From Acinetobacter sp. CFCC 10889 (GTDB lineage: Bacteria; Pseudomonadota; Gammaproteobacteria; Pseudomonadales; Moraxellaceae), in assembly GCF_003268395.1 (NCBI RefSeq), contig NZ_LQXQ01000006.1, positions 1 through 64,000 on the forward strand: DNA of 64,000 nucleotides, read 5' to 3'. Shown here one piece after another: positions 17,701 to 27,846 of this stretch. A program made the translations under genes and the position numbers. Position 1 is the stretch's first letter; each line of letters begins with the position of its first letter. The notes under the pieces were generated by a model that had not been told where the DNA came from, searched no databases, and saw only the letters and a program-made list of their open reading frames with translations.

Positions 17701-17874
17701 TTGAGGTGGTGCTGCACCGGGTAGACTTGCAGTGACAGTCACCATTGGCAGTTCAATGTCTGGGAATTGTTGTATTTTCATCCAATGAAAACACATAAAT
17801 CCTGCCAACCCCAACATAATAAACAATAAAATCGCAGGAATTGGATTTCGGATGGACCATGCAGAAAAATTCAT
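14746..17874 (-). CDS. RND (HAE1-type) efflux pump permease
   Basis: RND permeases use the proton gradient to export drugs and other amphiphiles through a tripartite complex with an adaptor and an outer-membrane channel. The 1042-residue length is normal. The two-fold repeat is visible: a transmembrane helix, large periplasmic loop and helix bundle, twice. The proton-relay residues are present: two Asp in GILVDDAIVEIENI (fourth helix) and a Lys in GIASKNSILLVDYA (tenth helix). It starts one base after the adaptor stop, so the two are coupled. No outer-membrane partner is encoded nearby, so a shared TolC-like channel is likely. Substrate unknown; I do not assign an Ade-type name. Confidence 0.95.
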   Translation of the reverse strand: MNFSAWSIRNPIPAILLFIMLGLAGFMCFHWMKIQQFPDIELPMVTVTASLPGAAPPQLETEVARKIENSIATIQGLKNQYANIQDGVVVITAEFQLEKPLQEAVDDVRNAVSQVRSDLPTDVRDPIVSKINLSGSPILTYTIQSPRMDEEALSWFVDYDITRTMLQVKGVGAVARVGGVTRQVDVEIQPEKLLALNATATEITRQLRLTQQDASGGQTKIGGSEQSIRTIATVKTADEIAAMDIALNDGRHIRLDQVATIKDSVAERRSAALLNGQPVIGFEITRSKGASEVDVEKGVIEALDKLKAAHPDIKITEAFNFVTPVEDNYKGSMSLLYEGAILAILVVWLFLRDWRATIIAATALPLSILPALIGMYYFGFTLNTVTLLAMSLVVGILVDDAIVEIENIIRHLRMGKTPYEAAMEAADEIGLAVIATTFTLIAVFLPTAFMSGIAGRFFVQFGWTAALAIFASLLVARLLTPMMSAYILKPWVGKIENHDTAPEDSLADQGQAALTKDRKKDGRVMQGYMQMVTWCLNHRWLTLSAAILFFIGSISLIPLLPTGFVPPPDTGQTQVRLELTPGTQFNETLKTAEYARQLIKDHPEIKSIYTTIGGGAAGTDPFSGGASSEPRKATLTIQTTARSDRTASLQDIEDQIRQRLAPLPGARIQVGLAGNNSQYQLALSGDDSESLMATALKLERELRTIPNIGSITSSAALVRPELVIRPDFAKAADLGVTTQDIAETLRIATAGDFDQNLAKMNLSQRQIPVVIKLSLEARQDQDLIKRLMVKGSHGPVMLGTIADINIESGPSQIDRFNRMRNINFNIELNNQPLGDITAKVDQLPTMQNLPPTVKRTDIGDAEVMQELFASFGLAMLTGVLCIYVVLVLLFKDFLQPITILVALPLSLGGAFVLLLLAKSSFSMPSLIGLIMLMGIASKNSILLVDYAIIARNEKNYSRFNALLDACHKRARPIIMTTLAMGAGMLPIALGIGTDPSFRAPMAISVIGGLITSTFLSLLVIPVVYTFIDDIYRIMRSFKKSKV

Positions 17875-17875
17875 A

Positions 17876-19072
17876 TTAATTCTCCTGCTGAGTCTTCAGT
17901 TGCTTACTCAGCGGTGTTTCAGGAATATTTGCTGAAACTTTGACTAAGTCACCATCTGCGAGAAAACCTGTTCCTGAAGATACCAATTTGACATTTTCAG
18001 GTAGATCTAAAATTTCAACCAAATCATTTTGGCGATGTCCAACGCTGACTTTTTGTTGTTTTACACGATTATTTTGCTGCACGATAAAGACATAAGAAAA
18101 ACCATCACGTAATAACAAAGCCGACTGTGGAATGGTTAGCGCAGATTGTTCACCAAGTTCAAATTCACCTTTAACGAACATGCCCATACGCACTGCTTGC
18201 GTCAGAGGTAAATCTACATACACTAAACCATAACGGGTTTGTGGATCGATCACAGGTGCGATCATGCGTACTGTGCCTATCACTGCATCTTGATTTGGAT
18301 CAGGAGAAATAATTTTCGCCGTCATGCCTTGTTTGAGTTTATATAAATCGGTTGTGGTGATTTCTGCACGCCATTCAAGACGATGATCACGAATAAGACG
18401 GAAAAGTTCTTGTCCTGTTTGTGCCAATGAACCTACTGTTGCTGAACGTGCTGAAATCACACCATTGTCAGGTGCAATAACACGAGTTTGTGCTAAACGT
18501 AGTTCATTACTTTTAATTTGTGCATCTGATGCTTCTAAACGAGCTTGTGCTGTGGCTTGAGAGGTTTGATATTGGGTGGATTCTTGGGCTGAAATTGCCC
18601 CAGTATTGCGCAGTTGTTGAATACGTTTATTATTAATCACCGCATCATTGAGTACAGCTTGAGCCTCTTTATAATTGGCTTTTGCAGTGGCTAATTCTGC
18701 ACGAATGGTATCACTATTAATTTCAGCCAGCACTTGACCACGTTTTACTTGATCACCAACATTGACATACACTTTGGTGAGGCGTTGTCCCGAAAGTTCA
18801 CTACCAATGACAACCTCTTGCCAAGCGGCAATATTACCATTGGCAGTGAGTTTTTGTTGCCAGTTTTGGTGTTGAGGTTGAATCACTGTGACTGTTAATG
18901 CGGCTTTGGGCTGAGTCTGTTCAGCAGTTTGTGGTGAAACCGTTTGTTCTGATTTTTTATCTTGAGTTTGCCAAAACCAAATGATGGCTAAAATAATCAG
19001 AATAAGAACAGCTAAAATAAGCCAATGTTTACGGCTAAAACCTTGATGAGAAGAAGGTTCTGAATGATTCAT
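17876..19072 (-). CDS. RND efflux periplasmic adaptor subunit
   Basis: This 398-residue membrane fusion protein bridges the RND permease and an outer-membrane channel. It has a short cytoplasmic N-terminus, one membrane anchor (HWLILAVLILIILAIIWFW), then the lipoyl/hairpin region with a long coiled coil (ATAKANYKEAQAVLNDAVI to LRLAQTRVIAP), a beta-barrel part, and a membrane-proximal domain (LTIPQSALLLRDG). VIAPDNGVIS is the usual second lipoyl half. It is first in the operon with the permease. No dedicated regulator lies next to it, so control is not evident from the sequence. Confidence 0.94.
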   Translation of the reverse strand: MNHSEPSSHQGFSRKHWLILAVLILIILAIIWFWQTQDKKSEQTVSPQTAEQTQPKAALTVTVIQPQHQNWQQKLTANGNIAAWQEVVIGSELSGQRLTKVYVNVGDQVKRGQVLAEINSDTIRAELATAKANYKEAQAVLNDAVINNKRIQQLRNTGAISAQESTQYQTSQATAQARLEASDAQIKSNELRLAQTRVIAPDNGVISARSATVGSLAQTGQELFRLIRDHRLEWRAEITTTDLYKLKQGMTAKIISPDPNQDAVIGTVRMIAPVIDPQTRYGLVYVDLPLTQAVRMGMFVKGEFELGEQSALTIPQSALLLRDGFSYVFIVQQNNRVKQQKVSVGHRQNDLVEILDLPENVKLVSSGTGFLADGDLVKVSANIPETPLSKQLKTQQEN

Positions 19073-19159
19073 TGTGTTTCTTATCAGCGTTATTTACATT
19101 TTAGCAGTATAGACATATTTTTAAAAAATGTTGATCTATCATATTCACCTTTTAAAAAT

Positions 19160-19187
19160 AAAAATCCCCGAAATATCGAGGATTTTT
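19160..19187 (-). terminator. Terminator downstream of dapC
   Basis: AAAATCCCCG, AAATAT, CGAGGATTTT: a 10-bp stem with one G-T mismatch and T-rich flanks on both strands. It lies after the dapC stop and also between dapC and the start of the RND operon. Confidence 0.85.
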
Positions 19188-19240
19188 AAATACTGATCAT
19201 TTTAGTATGTAATAGTGATAGTGAGGCTAAATTATCACAA

Positions 19241-20410
19241 TTACAAAATGGCTTTTAAACGTTGAATGACCTGTTCACATTGTGTAATGTCTGCAACCAA
19301 TGCCATACGTACATGATTTTCACCCGGATTGCCTTGCTCGGTATCACGAGATAAATACCGTCCTGGTAATACTTTGATGTGGGCTTTTTCCATCAATAAT
19401 TTGGCAAACTTTTCATCATTATCGACTTTTAGCCAATAGTAAAAGCCCGCATCAGGTTTTTGTAATGGCAGTAGATGAGCTAACTCATTTTGAAATAATT
19501 CAAATTTAGCACGGTACAATTTACGATTTTCTTCAACATGCGCTTCATCATCCCATGCAGCGATGGATGCCAATTGGTGTTGTACTGGCAATGCCGCACC
19601 ATGATAAGTACGGAATTTTAAATAAGGTTGTAGTAAGTTGGCATCACCAGCAACAAAACCTGAACGCATACCCGGCAAGTTTGAACGTTTTGACAGTGAA
19701 TGGAATACGATACAGTTTTTGTAATCATCACGTCCGATTTCAGCACAGACTTCAAGCAAACCTACAGGGGCTTCATCGAACCATAATTCTGAATAACACT
19801 CATCCGATGCGATGACAAAATTATATTGATCAGACAAAGCAATTAATTTTTTAAACTGTTCTTTTGATAATACAGCACCTGTTGGGTTGCCTGGTGTGCA
19901 AACAAATAATAGCGCAGTTTTTTCCCACACTTCGGCAGGCACAGCATCAAAGTCGCCTAAATAACCATTTTCCTCAGTACAATTGATGAAATAAGGTGTT
20001 GCACCTGCAAGTAAGGTTGCACCTTCATAAATTTGATAAAACGGATTTGGCATTACCACATAAGGTGCTTCGTCACGATTAATCAAGGCTTGTACAAAAG
20101 AGAAAATCCCTTCACGCGTTCCTGAAACAGGTAAGATCTGAGATTCTGCACTGATGGCATTGAGTTTAAAACGGCGTGTTAACCAATTGGCAATGCTTTG
20201 ACGTAATTCAGGCAAACCTTTGCTGTTTGGATAAGTTGAAAGATGTTGAAAATTATCAATAATGGCTTGCTTCACAAACTCAGGTGCAGGGTGCTTTGGT
20301 TCGCCAATCGAGAGTGGAATCAAAGGTAGTGCTGCGGGTTGTACATCCTTAAATAACTGATTAAGTTTTTCAAATGGATAAGGATGTAATAAAGACAAGC
20401 TTGAGTTCAT
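19241..20410 (-). CDS. dapC: Succinyldiaminopimelate transaminase
   Basis: DapC transfers the amino group of glutamate to N-succinyl-2-amino-6-ketopimelate in lysine and diaminopimelate synthesis. This 389-residue class I/II aminotransferase has YPNSKGLPELRQSIA, GTREGIFSF, FVCTPGNPTG, ASDECYSELWFDE and the PLP lysine in HSLSKRSNLPGMRSG, with a C-terminal GENHVRMALV carrying the carboxylate-binding Arg. These blocks and the position directly after glnD, as in Pseudomonas, identify DapC rather than another aminotransferase. A hairpin separates it from glnD by only 49 bases, so it may be partly cotranscribed. Confidence 0.93.
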   Translation of the reverse strand: MNSSLSLLHPYPFEKLNQLFKDVQPAALPLIPLSIGEPKHPAPEFVKQAIIDNFQHLSTYPNSKGLPELRQSIANWLTRRFKLNAISAESQILPVSGTREGIFSFVQALINRDEAPYVVMPNPFYQIYEGATLLAGATPYFINCTEENGYLGDFDAVPAEVWEKTALLFVCTPGNPTGAVLSKEQFKKLIALSDQYNFVIASDECYSELWFDEAPVGLLEVCAEIGRDDYKNCIVFHSLSKRSNLPGMRSGFVAGDANLLQPYLKFRTYHGAALPVQHQLASIAAWDDEAHVEENRKLYRAKFELFQNELAHLLPLQKPDAGFYYWLKVDNDEKFAKLLMEKAHIKVLPGRYLSRDTEQGNPGENHVRMALVADITQCEQVIQRLKAIL

Positions 20411-20447
20411 GAAACAATTACCATGATGTAAAAATAAAAATAAGTGA

Positions 20448-20468
20448 CCACACTAAATATTAGTGTGG
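20448..20468 (-). terminator. Hairpin at the end of glnD
   Basis: CCACACTAA, three-base loop, TTAGTGTGG: a perfect 9-bp stem overlapping the glnD stop. On the minus strand a T-rich tail follows. It probably attenuates transcription between glnD and dapC. Confidence 0.7.
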
Positions 20469-23126
20469 GTGTGCGACTTGATGCGATGCTTCATCCAAAG
20501 CTGCCTTTAACTGTGAAGCAAACAATTCAGATTCTTCTGCATTTAAAGGTGAGCCATCTTTTTTGGTGACAAAGAAAATATCTTCTGCACGTTCCCCAAG
20601 TGTTGCAATTCGAGCAGAGTGAATGTCCAAACCTTGCATCATAAATAGACCACCAACTTTAGCCAGTAGACCGGGTTGGTCTAAGGTTGCAATTTCAACC
20701 ATATTTTGTTGTAAAGCTTCATTTAAACTCACATCTACCGTATTTTCAATGTCGAAGTGGCGCAATTGGCGTGGGATACGGCGTTGCATCACCCCCGGAT
20801 ATTTGTCTGATTGATTTAATGCTTTGACCAAGGCTTCTTTGACGGTTTCTTCACGATCAGGATCTGTTAATAATGTTCCGAAACGGTCTAAAACCACATA
20901 AGTATCAAGGCTAAATGCTTTAGTTGCAGTGATAATACGTGCATCTTGGACATCTAAATTCATACGATCAAGCACAGCGACTGTGGTTGCAAATAAGTTC
21001 GGTTGATCACGGGTATAAATAAACAGTTGTACGGCATCTTGTGCTGCTTTTCGGTGCGCACGTAAGAGCACTAATGGTGCAGGGTTGTCGCCATGCTGCA
21101 AAATGGCGCGGGTATGCCATGCAATTTCATCGGCTGATTCTTTAAGGAAATATTCATCTCCAAGTTCTTGCCAGACCTTTTCAACATCATCTAAAGAAAA
21201 CTCATCGACTAAAATTTCACTGGCTGCGAATTTGGTATCTTCGATTAACATCTGATAGTCAACAGGACGACCTAAACCTGAACGAATGACATCACGGGCA
21301 TGGGTGTACAGTTGACGCATGAGTGATGAACGCCATGTATTCCAAAGTTTTGGATTGGTGGCGTTAATGTCAGCAACGGTGAGTGTATACAGATAATCCA
21401 AATGCTCCATATCGCCAATTTTTTCAGCAAATTCTTTCACGACATCTGGATCGGAAATATCTTTTTTCTGTGCTGTGATCGACATGAGTAAATGATTTTG
21501 AATCAGATATGCTACGAGGTTACATTCACGTTCAGTAAAACCATGTGCACGACAGAATTCGATTGCATCGACTGCGCCAAGTTCACTATGATCACCACCA
21601 CGACCTTTCGCAATGTCATGGAAAATTGCAGCAAGGAATACAATATCACGACGGTTTAAACGTTGGAATACTGAACTGACTACAGGATAATCTTTGGCAA
21701 ACTCAGGTTCTTTAAAGCGATTTAAATTACGAATCAGCAATAATGTATGGGCATCAACTGTATAAATGTGGAATAAATCGTACTGCATCAAGCCCATAAT
21801 TTGCCCAAATGCAGGAATATAATTGCCCAAAACCCCATAACGTTTCATCGCTACCATCGTGTCATATAAACGATAAGGTGAACGGATGATTGCCATAAAT
21901 AAAGCCTGATGAGCTGGATTATGACGATAATTATGGTCGATGCGTTTAGCCGCTAAGGTCAGCAAACGCAAAGTTCGGGCACGAATCCCTTGAATCTCTG
22001 GACGATTTGCCAAAAGATAGAAAATTTCTAAAATGGCACTTGGATTTTCCGAAAATATCTTGTGATGTTGTACCGCAAGTTTGCCATCGACCAATTTGAA
22101 ATGTTCATTGATTATCTCAATATTACGTTCATAGTTCGGTAAACGTGGCGTAATCACTGATTCATTAAAATAGGCAAGTAACATTTCATTTAAAGTAGAG
22201 ACTTGTTGCGCAGTTCGATAATAACGTTTCATGAACTGTTCAATTGGGTAATTAATATGTTTACCTTCTTCTTTTTGATAACCGAAAATTCCCGCTATTT
22301 CACGTTGATAATCAAACAATAAGCGGTTTTCATCACGTTTTGTTAAACGGTGTAAATGATGACGAATTTCCCATAGAAAATTTTCAGACTCTTCTAAAAC
22401 ACCAAGTTCAAATTCTGAAATGAACCCAAGATGAACAAGGTCGTAGATACGATTGACACGGAAATGACGTTTCGCAATCCAACCGATTTGGTTAATGTCA
22501 CGAATTCCACCGGGTGCATTTTTGATATCAGGTTCTAAATTACTTTCAGTATTATTATGTTGAGCATAACGACGAGCTTGCTCATCCATTTTTGCATCAA
22601 AGAACGTTTTATCGGTCCAAGTTTGTGAAACTACACGGCGTGGCCATTTGATTAGATGTTGATTGCCTGTAATTAAACGTGCTTCGATCAATGCTGTCGC
22701 TACAGTTAGATCATTGGCGGCTTGTTCAAAACAACTTTGAATGGTACGGACACTGACGCCCGGTTTAAAATTACCAACATCCCATAAAGATGAAATAAAA
22801 CTAGATACGGTTTGTTCTTGTTCAGCTGTTAAATCATTTTCTGACAAGATCATGATATCGACATCAGAATAAGGCAGCATTTCACGGCGACCATAGCCAC
22901 CGACTGCAAAAAGACTGAGATCGGTTTGATCGAGCCCTATGTGCTGCCATAAAAAAATCAGTGCTTCATCAATCAAATTTGAACGGGCATGAATAATCTG
23001 TCGAATCGGTTGACCTTGATCAAACGCCTCCTGCAACTGTTGTTCTACATCGGTACGCCATTGATTAATTGCTTGAATATCATGAAGACTACTGACGTAA
23101 TTCAACAGAGGAGAGGTGTTGATCAT
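20460..23126 (-). CDS. glnD: Bifunctional uridylyltransferase/uridylyl-removing enzyme (PII)
   Basis: GlnD adds and removes UMP on PII proteins in response to glutamine and is the main nitrogen sensor. The 888 residues show the full domain order: nucleotidyltransferase ([20 protein letters not shown]), central linker region, HD domain for deuridylylation ([17 protein letters not shown]), and two C-terminal ACT domains ([20 protein letters not shown] and [16 protein letters not shown]) that bind glutamine. All key motifs are intact. It lies between purT and dapC on the same strand, 31 bases after purT. Linkage with dapC is conserved in related genera. Confidence 0.97.
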   Translation of the reverse strand: MINTSPLLNYVSSLHDIQAINQWRTDVEQQLQEAFDQGQPIRQIIHARSNLIDEALIFLWQHIGLDQTDLSLFAVGGYGRREMLPYSDVDIMILSENDLTAEQEQTVSSFISSLWDVGNFKPGVSVRTIQSCFEQAANDLTVATALIEARLITGNQHLIKWPRRVVSQTWTDKTFFDAKMDEQARRYAQHNNTESNLEPDIKNAPGGIRDINQIGWIAKRHFRVNRIYDLVHLGFISEFELGVLEESENFLWEIRHHLHRLTKRDENRLLFDYQREIAGIFGYQKEEGKHINYPIEQFMKRYYRTAQQVSTLNEMLLAYFNESVITPRLPNYERNIEIINEHFKLVDGKLAVQHHKIFSENPSAILEIFYLLANRPEIQGIRARTLRLLTLAAKRIDHNYRHNPAHQALFMAIIRSPYRLYDTMVAMKRYGVLGNYIPAFGQIMGLMQYDLFHIYTVDAHTLLLIRNLNRFKEPEFAKDYPVVSSVFQRLNRRDIVFLAAIFHDIAKGRGGDHSELGAVDAIEFCRAHGFTERECNLVAYLIQNHLLMSITAQKKDISDPDVVKEFAEKIGDMEHLDYLYTLTVADINATNPKLWNTWRSSLMRQLYTHARDVIRSGLGRPVDYQMLIEDTKFAASEILVDEFSLDDVEKVWQELGDEYFLKESADEIAWHTRAILQHGDNPAPLVLLRAHRKAAQDAVQLFIYTRDQPNLFATTVAVLDRMNLDVQDARIITATKAFSLDTYVVLDRFGTLLTDPDREETVKEALVKALNQSDKYPGVMQRRIPRQLRHFDIENTVDVSLNEALQQNMVEIATLDQPGLLAKVGGLFMMQGLDIHSARIATLGERAEDIFFVTKKDGSPLNAEESELFASQLKAALDEASHQVAHPH

Positions 23127-23157
23127 AAATTATTGTCCGTAAATTTTTTCTAAAACA

Positions 23158-24363
23158 TTAGTGCAGTTGAACGGTGACTTTTGAAGCAGCTTCAAAAGCC
23201 AACTCACGTGCCTGTTCTGTTGTTTCAGCACGTGCTGTTGCTACACCCATACGACGACGTTTAAAACCTTCAGGTTTACCAAACAGTCTTAAATCTGTAT
23301 TTGGATTTTCTAATGCAAGATTTAAGCCAGAAAATTCTAAATTTTTCGCATCGACCCCAGCATAAATCACAGCACTTGCTGCAACGCTATGACGTTCTGT
23401 ATTTACAGGTAAACCTAAAATTGCACGTGCATGTAATTCAAATTCACTTTGGAATTGTGAAGCAAGTGTCACTAAACCGGTGTCATGTGGGCGAGGTGAT
23501 ACTTCACTAAACCATACTTTGTCACCTTTGACAAATAGTTCTACCCCAAAAATACCACAACCGCCCAGTGCAACAGTGACTTTATGTGCAATACGTTTGG
23601 CTTCAGCCAGTGCAGCTTCCGTCATCGGTTGTGGCTGCCAGCTTTCGACATAGTCACCAGCATCTTGACGATGACCAATCGCATCACAGAAATGGGTTTC
23701 AACCACACCCGTTTGTGCATTTTTAGCACGCACTGTTAATAAGGTAATTTCAAAATCAAAATCAATTTGTGATTCAACAATGACTTTACCTTGATTGACT
23801 CGACCACCTGTTTGCGCATATTCCCAAGCAGCATCAACTTCGGCAAATTCTTTAACACGAGACTGACCTTTGCCTGATGAAGACATCACAGGTTTTACAA
23901 AGTTTGGATAACCAATGTCATCACATGCAGCACGGAAACTTTCTAGTGAATCTGCAAAACGATAAGCTGATGTTGGCAAACCAAGTTCTTCAGCAGCCAA
24001 ACGACGGATACCTTCACGGTTCATGGTGAGATTGACTGCTTTGGCAGAAGGAATCACAGTGGCGATATTTTGTTCTTCGATCTCAACCAATACTTGTGTG
24101 GCAATCGCTTCAATTTCAGGCACGATTAAGTTTGGTTTTACTTTCTCGATGAGTTGTTTTAATTCTTCAGGGTCTGCCATATTTAAGGCATAAGCAAAAT
24201 GTGCAACTTGCATCGCAGGGGCATTTTCATAACGATCTGCTGCGTGTACTTCGACACCTAAGCGTTGTAATGAAATAACGACTTCTTTGCCCAGTTCTCC
24301 TGAACCTAAAAGGAGTACTTTAAAAGCAGAAGATTGGAGTGGAGTGCCAATTGTTACGCTCAT
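23158..24363 (-). CDS. purT: Formate-dependent phosphoribosylglycinamide formyltransferase
   Basis: PurT makes formyl-GAR from GAR, formate and ATP, the folate-independent route for the third step of purine synthesis. It is an ATP-grasp enzyme: N-terminal [21 protein letters not shown], an ATP lid near [12 protein letters not shown], metal and nucleotide ligands in [25 protein letters not shown], and C-terminal [16 protein letters not shown]. The length of 401 residues is normal. The frame allows ATG at 24372, but homologs begin close to the MSVTIGTPL equivalent, so ATG 24363 is chosen; GGAT lies shortly before it. It probably heads the purT-glnD transcription unit. Confidence 0.95.
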   Translation of the reverse strand: MSVTIGTPLQSSAFKVLLLGSGELGKEVVISLQRLGVEVHAADRYENAPAMQVAHFAYALNMADPEELKQLIEKVKPNLIVPEIEAIATQVLVEIEEQNIATVIPSAKAVNLTMNREGIRRLAAEELGLPTSAYRFADSLESFRAACDDIGYPNFVKPVMSSSGKGQSRVKEFAEVDAAWEYAQTGGRVNQGKVIVESQIDFDFEITLLTVRAKNAQTGVVETHFCDAIGHRQDAGDYVESWQPQPMTEAALAEAKRIAHKVTVALGGCGIFGVELFVKGDKVWFSEVSPRPHDTGLVTLASQFQSEFELHARAILGLPVNTERHSVAASAVIYAGVDAKNLEFSGLNLALENPNTDLRLFGKPEGFKRRRMGVATARAETTEQARELAFEAASKVTVQLH

Positions 24364-24575
24364 GCGATTCATCCATGCTTAAGAATAAGTAGGCTTTAGC
24401 ATAGCAGAACTGAGCGCTGTGTTCAGTCTTGATGATAAAAAACTGGTAGATTGTTGGACAATGGCATTGATTTGCAATGAGAAGTATTCATATACATGAA
24501 ACTTTTGCTAAAACTGTTGAATATAGATCAGCGATTTAAGATAGTATTTTCTAAAAATAAACATTTCACTTCAAA

Positions 24576-25109
24576 ATGACTATGACAAGCATGATTTTAA
24601 AATATCGTATAGCAACTCAAGCTGATCTCACTGATTTGGTTCATTTGATCAATGCGGCATATCGTCAAAAAAATGAAAATACATGGACAACCGAAGCTGA
24701 ATTTGTTGTAGGTGAAAGAATTTCATGTAATCAGCTTGAACAACAACTTGAAAATAATCACTTTCATTTGCTAGTAGCAGAGTTTGAGCATCAGATCGTG
24801 GCATGTATTGCTTTGACTTTTGATGCTTTAGCAGTGGAAATCGGGACTTTTGCGATTGCACCTGATTGGCAAAATCAAGGTTTTGGTAAGTTAGTTTTAG
24901 CTTATGCAGAAACTTATGCACTATCGATTCAAGCGGATTTGGAAGTCTATGTGATGTGGGTATTGAATGTTCGTACAGAATTAATTGAATTCTATACAAG
25001 GCGTGGCTATGTGCAAACAGGAGTGGTGGAAGATTATCCTTTAGATGCCAATGTGGGAATTCCGCAAGTGGATTTGCATTTGGTGGAGATGAGGAAAGTG
25101 ATTCAATGA
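24576..25109 (+). CDS. GNAT family N-acetyltransferase
   Basis: GNAT enzymes move an acetyl group from acetyl-CoA to an amine of a small molecule or protein. The 177-residue sequence has the N-terminal IATQADLTDLVHLINAAYR helix, a central strand VACIALTFDALAVEIGTFAIAP and the acetyl-CoA-binding loop PDWQNQGFGKLVLAYAE, a variant of the Q/RxxGxG/A motif. The end (EFYTRRGYVQTGVVEDYP) is also typical. Several ATGs cluster at 24576-24591 and no Shine-Dalgarno decides between them, so the true start could be 24591. Substrate cannot be predicted. Confidence 0.88.
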   Translation: MTMTSMILKYRIATQADLTDLVHLINAAYRQKNENTWTTEAEFVVGERISCNQLEQQLENNHFHLLVAEFEHQIVACIALTFDALAVEIGTFAIAPDWQNQGFGKLVLAYAETYALSIQADLEVYVMWVLNVRTELIEFYTRRGYVQTGVVEDYPLDANVGIPQVDLHLVEMRKVIQ

Positions 25110-25118
25110 GCTTTGAAC

Positions 25119-25364
25119 ATGTATTCAATTTATAGTGGTACAGAACCATTTGAAAAATATGAACTTGAATTTCAATTTGAAATAGAACAAGAAATGTATG
25201 CGCAATTATTTATTCATAACCCGCTTCTAAAAGAGGATGATTGTATTCGAGTAGAATTTTATATAGATGAAGAGGAGCGAACATTGACATTTTTCAATGC
25301 TGAAATAGACCTCATTAACCATATTTTTTTTAAAGTATATTCAATTAGATCCACTTTTTTTTAA
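25119..25364 (+). CDS. Small hypothetical protein, about 81 residues
   Basis: A short acidic frame directly after the acetyltransferase gene (9 bases after its stop). It is rich in Glu, Phe and Ile: FEKYELEFQFEIEQEM and DCIRVEFYIDEEERTLTFF. No signal peptide, no recognisable domain and no clear Shine-Dalgarno before ATG 25119. Composition is consistent with coding and the strand suits cotranscription, but it could also be a truncated C-terminus; the last residues (IRSTFF) look unnatural. Uncertain. Confidence 0.4.
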   Translation: MYSIYSGTEPFEKYELEFQFEIEQEMYAQLFIHNPLLKEDDCIRVEFYIDEEERTLTFFNAEIDLINHIFFKVYSIRSTFF

Positions 25365-25413
25365 ATGTGGCTAAATCTACTGATTTAACAGAAAAGCTTA
25401 CATTATTTTAATC

Positions 25414-25884
25414 TCAAAACTGACACGCTGAATTTTTTAATTCAACTGAATATTGTTTTTGATCCGTAGATAATTTCATACGGACTTCATAAGGATTCAC
25501 ACGTTGAAATTGATGTTCAAATAGATGATCACAGTTTTTGATTAAATTATCAGTAAAAAGCTTTTTAACGTCATGTGTACTCATATCTTGGCTAAACTGT
25601 TTAAAATCAGGAGAAGTAATAATTCCTTCAATTTCAATGCGATTAGGATATAAGCGTAATTTTTCAATCAAAGTATTTTGATCAATCTGCAAAGGTAAAG
25701 TACGAGAGTCTTCATCACTTAAATAACTTAGAGCGTCTGTTAATCTTTGCGTGTTTTTGATTTTATAATTGATATCTACGATTTTTTGTTGAACTAAATA
25801 ATCATCAAGCTCAGTCGCTTGAACCATGTTAAAAAATGAACCTATTAAAAGGCTAGAACTGAGTAAAAGTGTTGTAAATTTCAT
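25414..25884 (-). CDS. Secreted hypothetical protein, 156 residues
   Basis: A Sec signal peptide (MKFTTLLLSSSLLIG...VQATE) is followed by a soluble, mostly helical domain with two cysteines (LIKNCDHLF and LKNSACQF, the latter at the extreme C-terminus) that could form a disulfide in the periplasm. The gene is convergent with the preceding small gene and lies after argF on the same strand, separated by the argF terminator. I do not recognise the family. Confidence 0.75.
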   Translation of the reverse strand: MKFTTLLLSSSLLIGSFFNMVQATELDDYLVQQKIVDINYKIKNTQRLTDALSYLSDEDSRTLPLQIDQNTLIEKLRLYPNRIEIEGIITSPDFKQFSQDMSTHDVKKLFTDNLIKNCDHLFEHQFQRVNPYEVRMKLSTDQKQYSVELKNSACQF

Positions 25885-25990
25885 GATGAAGTCTTATTCA
25901 TAATATGGTTTTATTATATGCAATATTGTCGTGAATACTAGTGTGAAAAATTAAGTTTACAGAATGATAATTTTTGAAAATTTCAAAATA

Positions 25991-26017
25991 AAAAGGCTTT
26001 GATCTACAAAGCCTTTT
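25991..26017. terminator. argF rho-independent terminator
   Basis: AAAAGGCTTTG, ATCTA, CAAAGCCTTTT: a perfect 11-bp stem 20 bases beyond the argF stop, with a T tract on the minus strand. Confidence 0.92.
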
Positions 26018-26036
26018 AAAATATTAAAACTCAAAG

Positions 26037-26957
26037 TTAATCTTTTTTCAGATTTTCATTTATCAAAAATTCAACCAATGCTTTTTGTGCATGAAGACGG
26101 TTTTCTGCTTCATCCCAAACCACAGCATTTTTGTGATCAAGCATATTTTCAGAGATTTCTTCACCACGATGTGCAGGTAAACAATGCATAAATAAACAAT
26201 CAGGATGCGCAAGATCCATCAATTTTTCATTCACTTGATAATCAGCAAAGGCTTTTTCACGGATTTTTTGCTCTTCTTCTTGCCCCATGCTTGCCCAAAC
26301 ATCAGTCACGATGAGGTCAGCATTTACTGCAGCATCTTCAGCAGAACTGACAAGTTCCACACAATGACCAAATTCAGATAAAAACTCATCTTTTGGTTCA
26401 TAGCCTTTAGGTGAAGCGATTTTTAATTTAAAGCCCCACATGTGCGCAGCTTCCATATAGGAATTACACATATTGTTGCCATCACCGATCCAAGCCACAG
26501 TTTTACCTTCGATTGAACCACGGTGCTCAACAAAAGTTTGCACGTCAGCTAACAGTTGGCAAGGGTGATGATCATCAGTTAAGGCATTGATCACAGGAAC
26601 TTTTGAGTATTCAGCAAAACGTTCAACAATGTCATGACCAAAAGTACGGATCATCACAATGTCTAACATACTTGAGATCACACGTGCCGAATCTTCGATT
26701 GGCTCACCACGACCGAGTTGAGTATCACGAGAGGATAAGAAAATCGCACTACCACCAAACTGGCTCATACCTGCTTCAAAAGAAACACGAGTACGGGTAC
26801 TCGACTTTTCAAAAATCATGCCCATGACTTTACCAACAAAGGGTTGGAATGTTTCATTGTTATGCTGTTTTCGCTTCAGTTCCTGCGCACGATCAATGAT
26901 GCGGTTCAATTCAGCAGTAGATAAGTCACGTAATGTTAGAAAATGTCGTAGAGCCAT
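26037..26957 (-). CDS. argF: Ornithine carbamoyltransferase
   Basis: This enzyme makes citrulline from ornithine and carbamoyl phosphate in arginine synthesis. The 306-residue sequence has the carbamoyl-phosphate loop [23 protein letters not shown], and the ornithine-site [24 protein letters not shown] matches the family. The open frame extends 11 codons upstream, but ATG 26957 has GGAG six bases before it and the protein aligns from [13 protein letters not shown]. It appears monocistronic, with its own terminator. The anabolic enzyme is more likely than the catabolic ArcB because no arcA or arcC is nearby. Confidence 0.96.
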   Translation of the reverse strand: MALRHFLTLRDLSTAELNRIIDRAQELKRKQHNNETFQPFVGKVMGMIFEKSSTRTRVSFEAGMSQFGGSAIFLSSRDTQLGRGEPIEDSARVISSMLDIVMIRTFGHDIVERFAEYSKVPVINALTDDHHPCQLLADVQTFVEHRGSIEGKTVAWIGDGNNMCNSYMEAAHMWGFKLKIASPKGYEPKDEFLSEFGHCVELVSSAEDAAVNADLIVTDVWASMGQEEEQKIREKAFADYQVNEKLMDLAHPDCLFMHCLPAHRGEEISENMLDHKNAVVWDEAENRLHAQKALVEFLINENLKKD

Positions 26958-27084
26958 GGTTACTCCACAATAATTGTATAGCCAAAACACAAATAGCGAA
27001 TGACCAACAATTCATTGTTGGTTGATTAAAAAAAACGGAGAATAATTTTCTAATATACTATAAGTAAGTTGAAATGCAAAAAAA

Positions 27085-27741
27085 CTAGACTTTTTGATGA
27101 CCTTTTAGAAAATGATCAACACAATATTCGATGTATTTGGTTACTTCTTGTTCAGGTTGGTTGATTTCAAGCCCCATTAAAATACGCCATTCATAATCTC
27201 TTAAGATTCCAAAATACATCATGGCAGAACTTAAAGGTTGAGGGCAGCTTAATTTTCCTTGTAAATGAGACTGTTCTAAAGCTTTGGCAATGGTGAGCTG
27301 AATAAAATGCGCACCTTTTTCATGGATATATAATGCCAACTCAGGATTTTTCTGAGTTTGTTCAAAAATTAGACGAATAAAAGCCACATTTTCAGGCTTT
27401 TTTAAATGTAAATAAAAATTAATCAGGGTTTGCGTTAAATAGCTACGCAAGTCATCTCGTTCAGAATTATAACAAGCGCAAATATCTTTAAAGAATAATT
27501 CACGACGATAATCACAAATCGCAGTAAATAATCCTTCTTTATTACCAAAATATTTATAAATAGAAGTTTTAGAGCCACCCGCATGATTCACGATATCATC
27601 AAGCGATACTGCATCATAACCATGTTCCAAAAATAAATCATTTGCACTCAATAAAAGCGCTAAACGCCGTTCTTGCCCTCGGCGAGTTTGGGGTTGTTCA
27701 CCACAACCCACAGCTTCAATTTCTGTGAAATGTTTTTGCAT
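27085..27741 (-). CDS. TetR family transcriptional regulator
   Basis: A 218-residue TetR-type repressor: after a polar N-terminal tail (GEQPQTRRGQERR), the helix-turn-helix reads HGYDAVSLDDIVNHAGGSKTSIYKYFGNKEGLFTAI. The ligand-binding domain is helical and unassigned. It is divergent from prpB, with 237 bases between the starts, and a perfect 11-bp inverted repeat lies midway. That makes it a candidate local regulator of prpBC, an unusual role since prp genes are more often controlled by GntR-type or sigma-54-dependent PrpR proteins. No Shine-Dalgarno stands out before its ATG. Confidence 0.9.
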   Translation of the reverse strand: MQKHFTEIEAVGCGEQPQTRRGQERRLALLLSANDLFLEHGYDAVSLDDIVNHAGGSKTSIYKYFGNKEGLFTAICDYRRELFFKDICACYNSERDDLRSYLTQTLINFYLHLKKPENVAFIRLIFEQTQKNPELALYIHEKGAHFIQLTIAKALEQSHLQGKLSCPQPLSSAMMYFGILRDYEWRILMGLEINQPEQEVTKYIEYCVDHFLKGHQKV

Positions 27742-27846
27742 AGAAAATAATCAAAATACGGACTCTTTGTAGGGATTATAGCAAATAAGTCAAGAAATTT
27801 CTGTTGATAAATATCAGTATTATTTTGTCATGAAATACTACAATTA

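Noticed and set aside
24400..24450. ACTGA/TCAGT repeat between purT and the acetyltransferase gene as an operator
   Set aside because: Five-base arms are expected by chance in sequence of this length.
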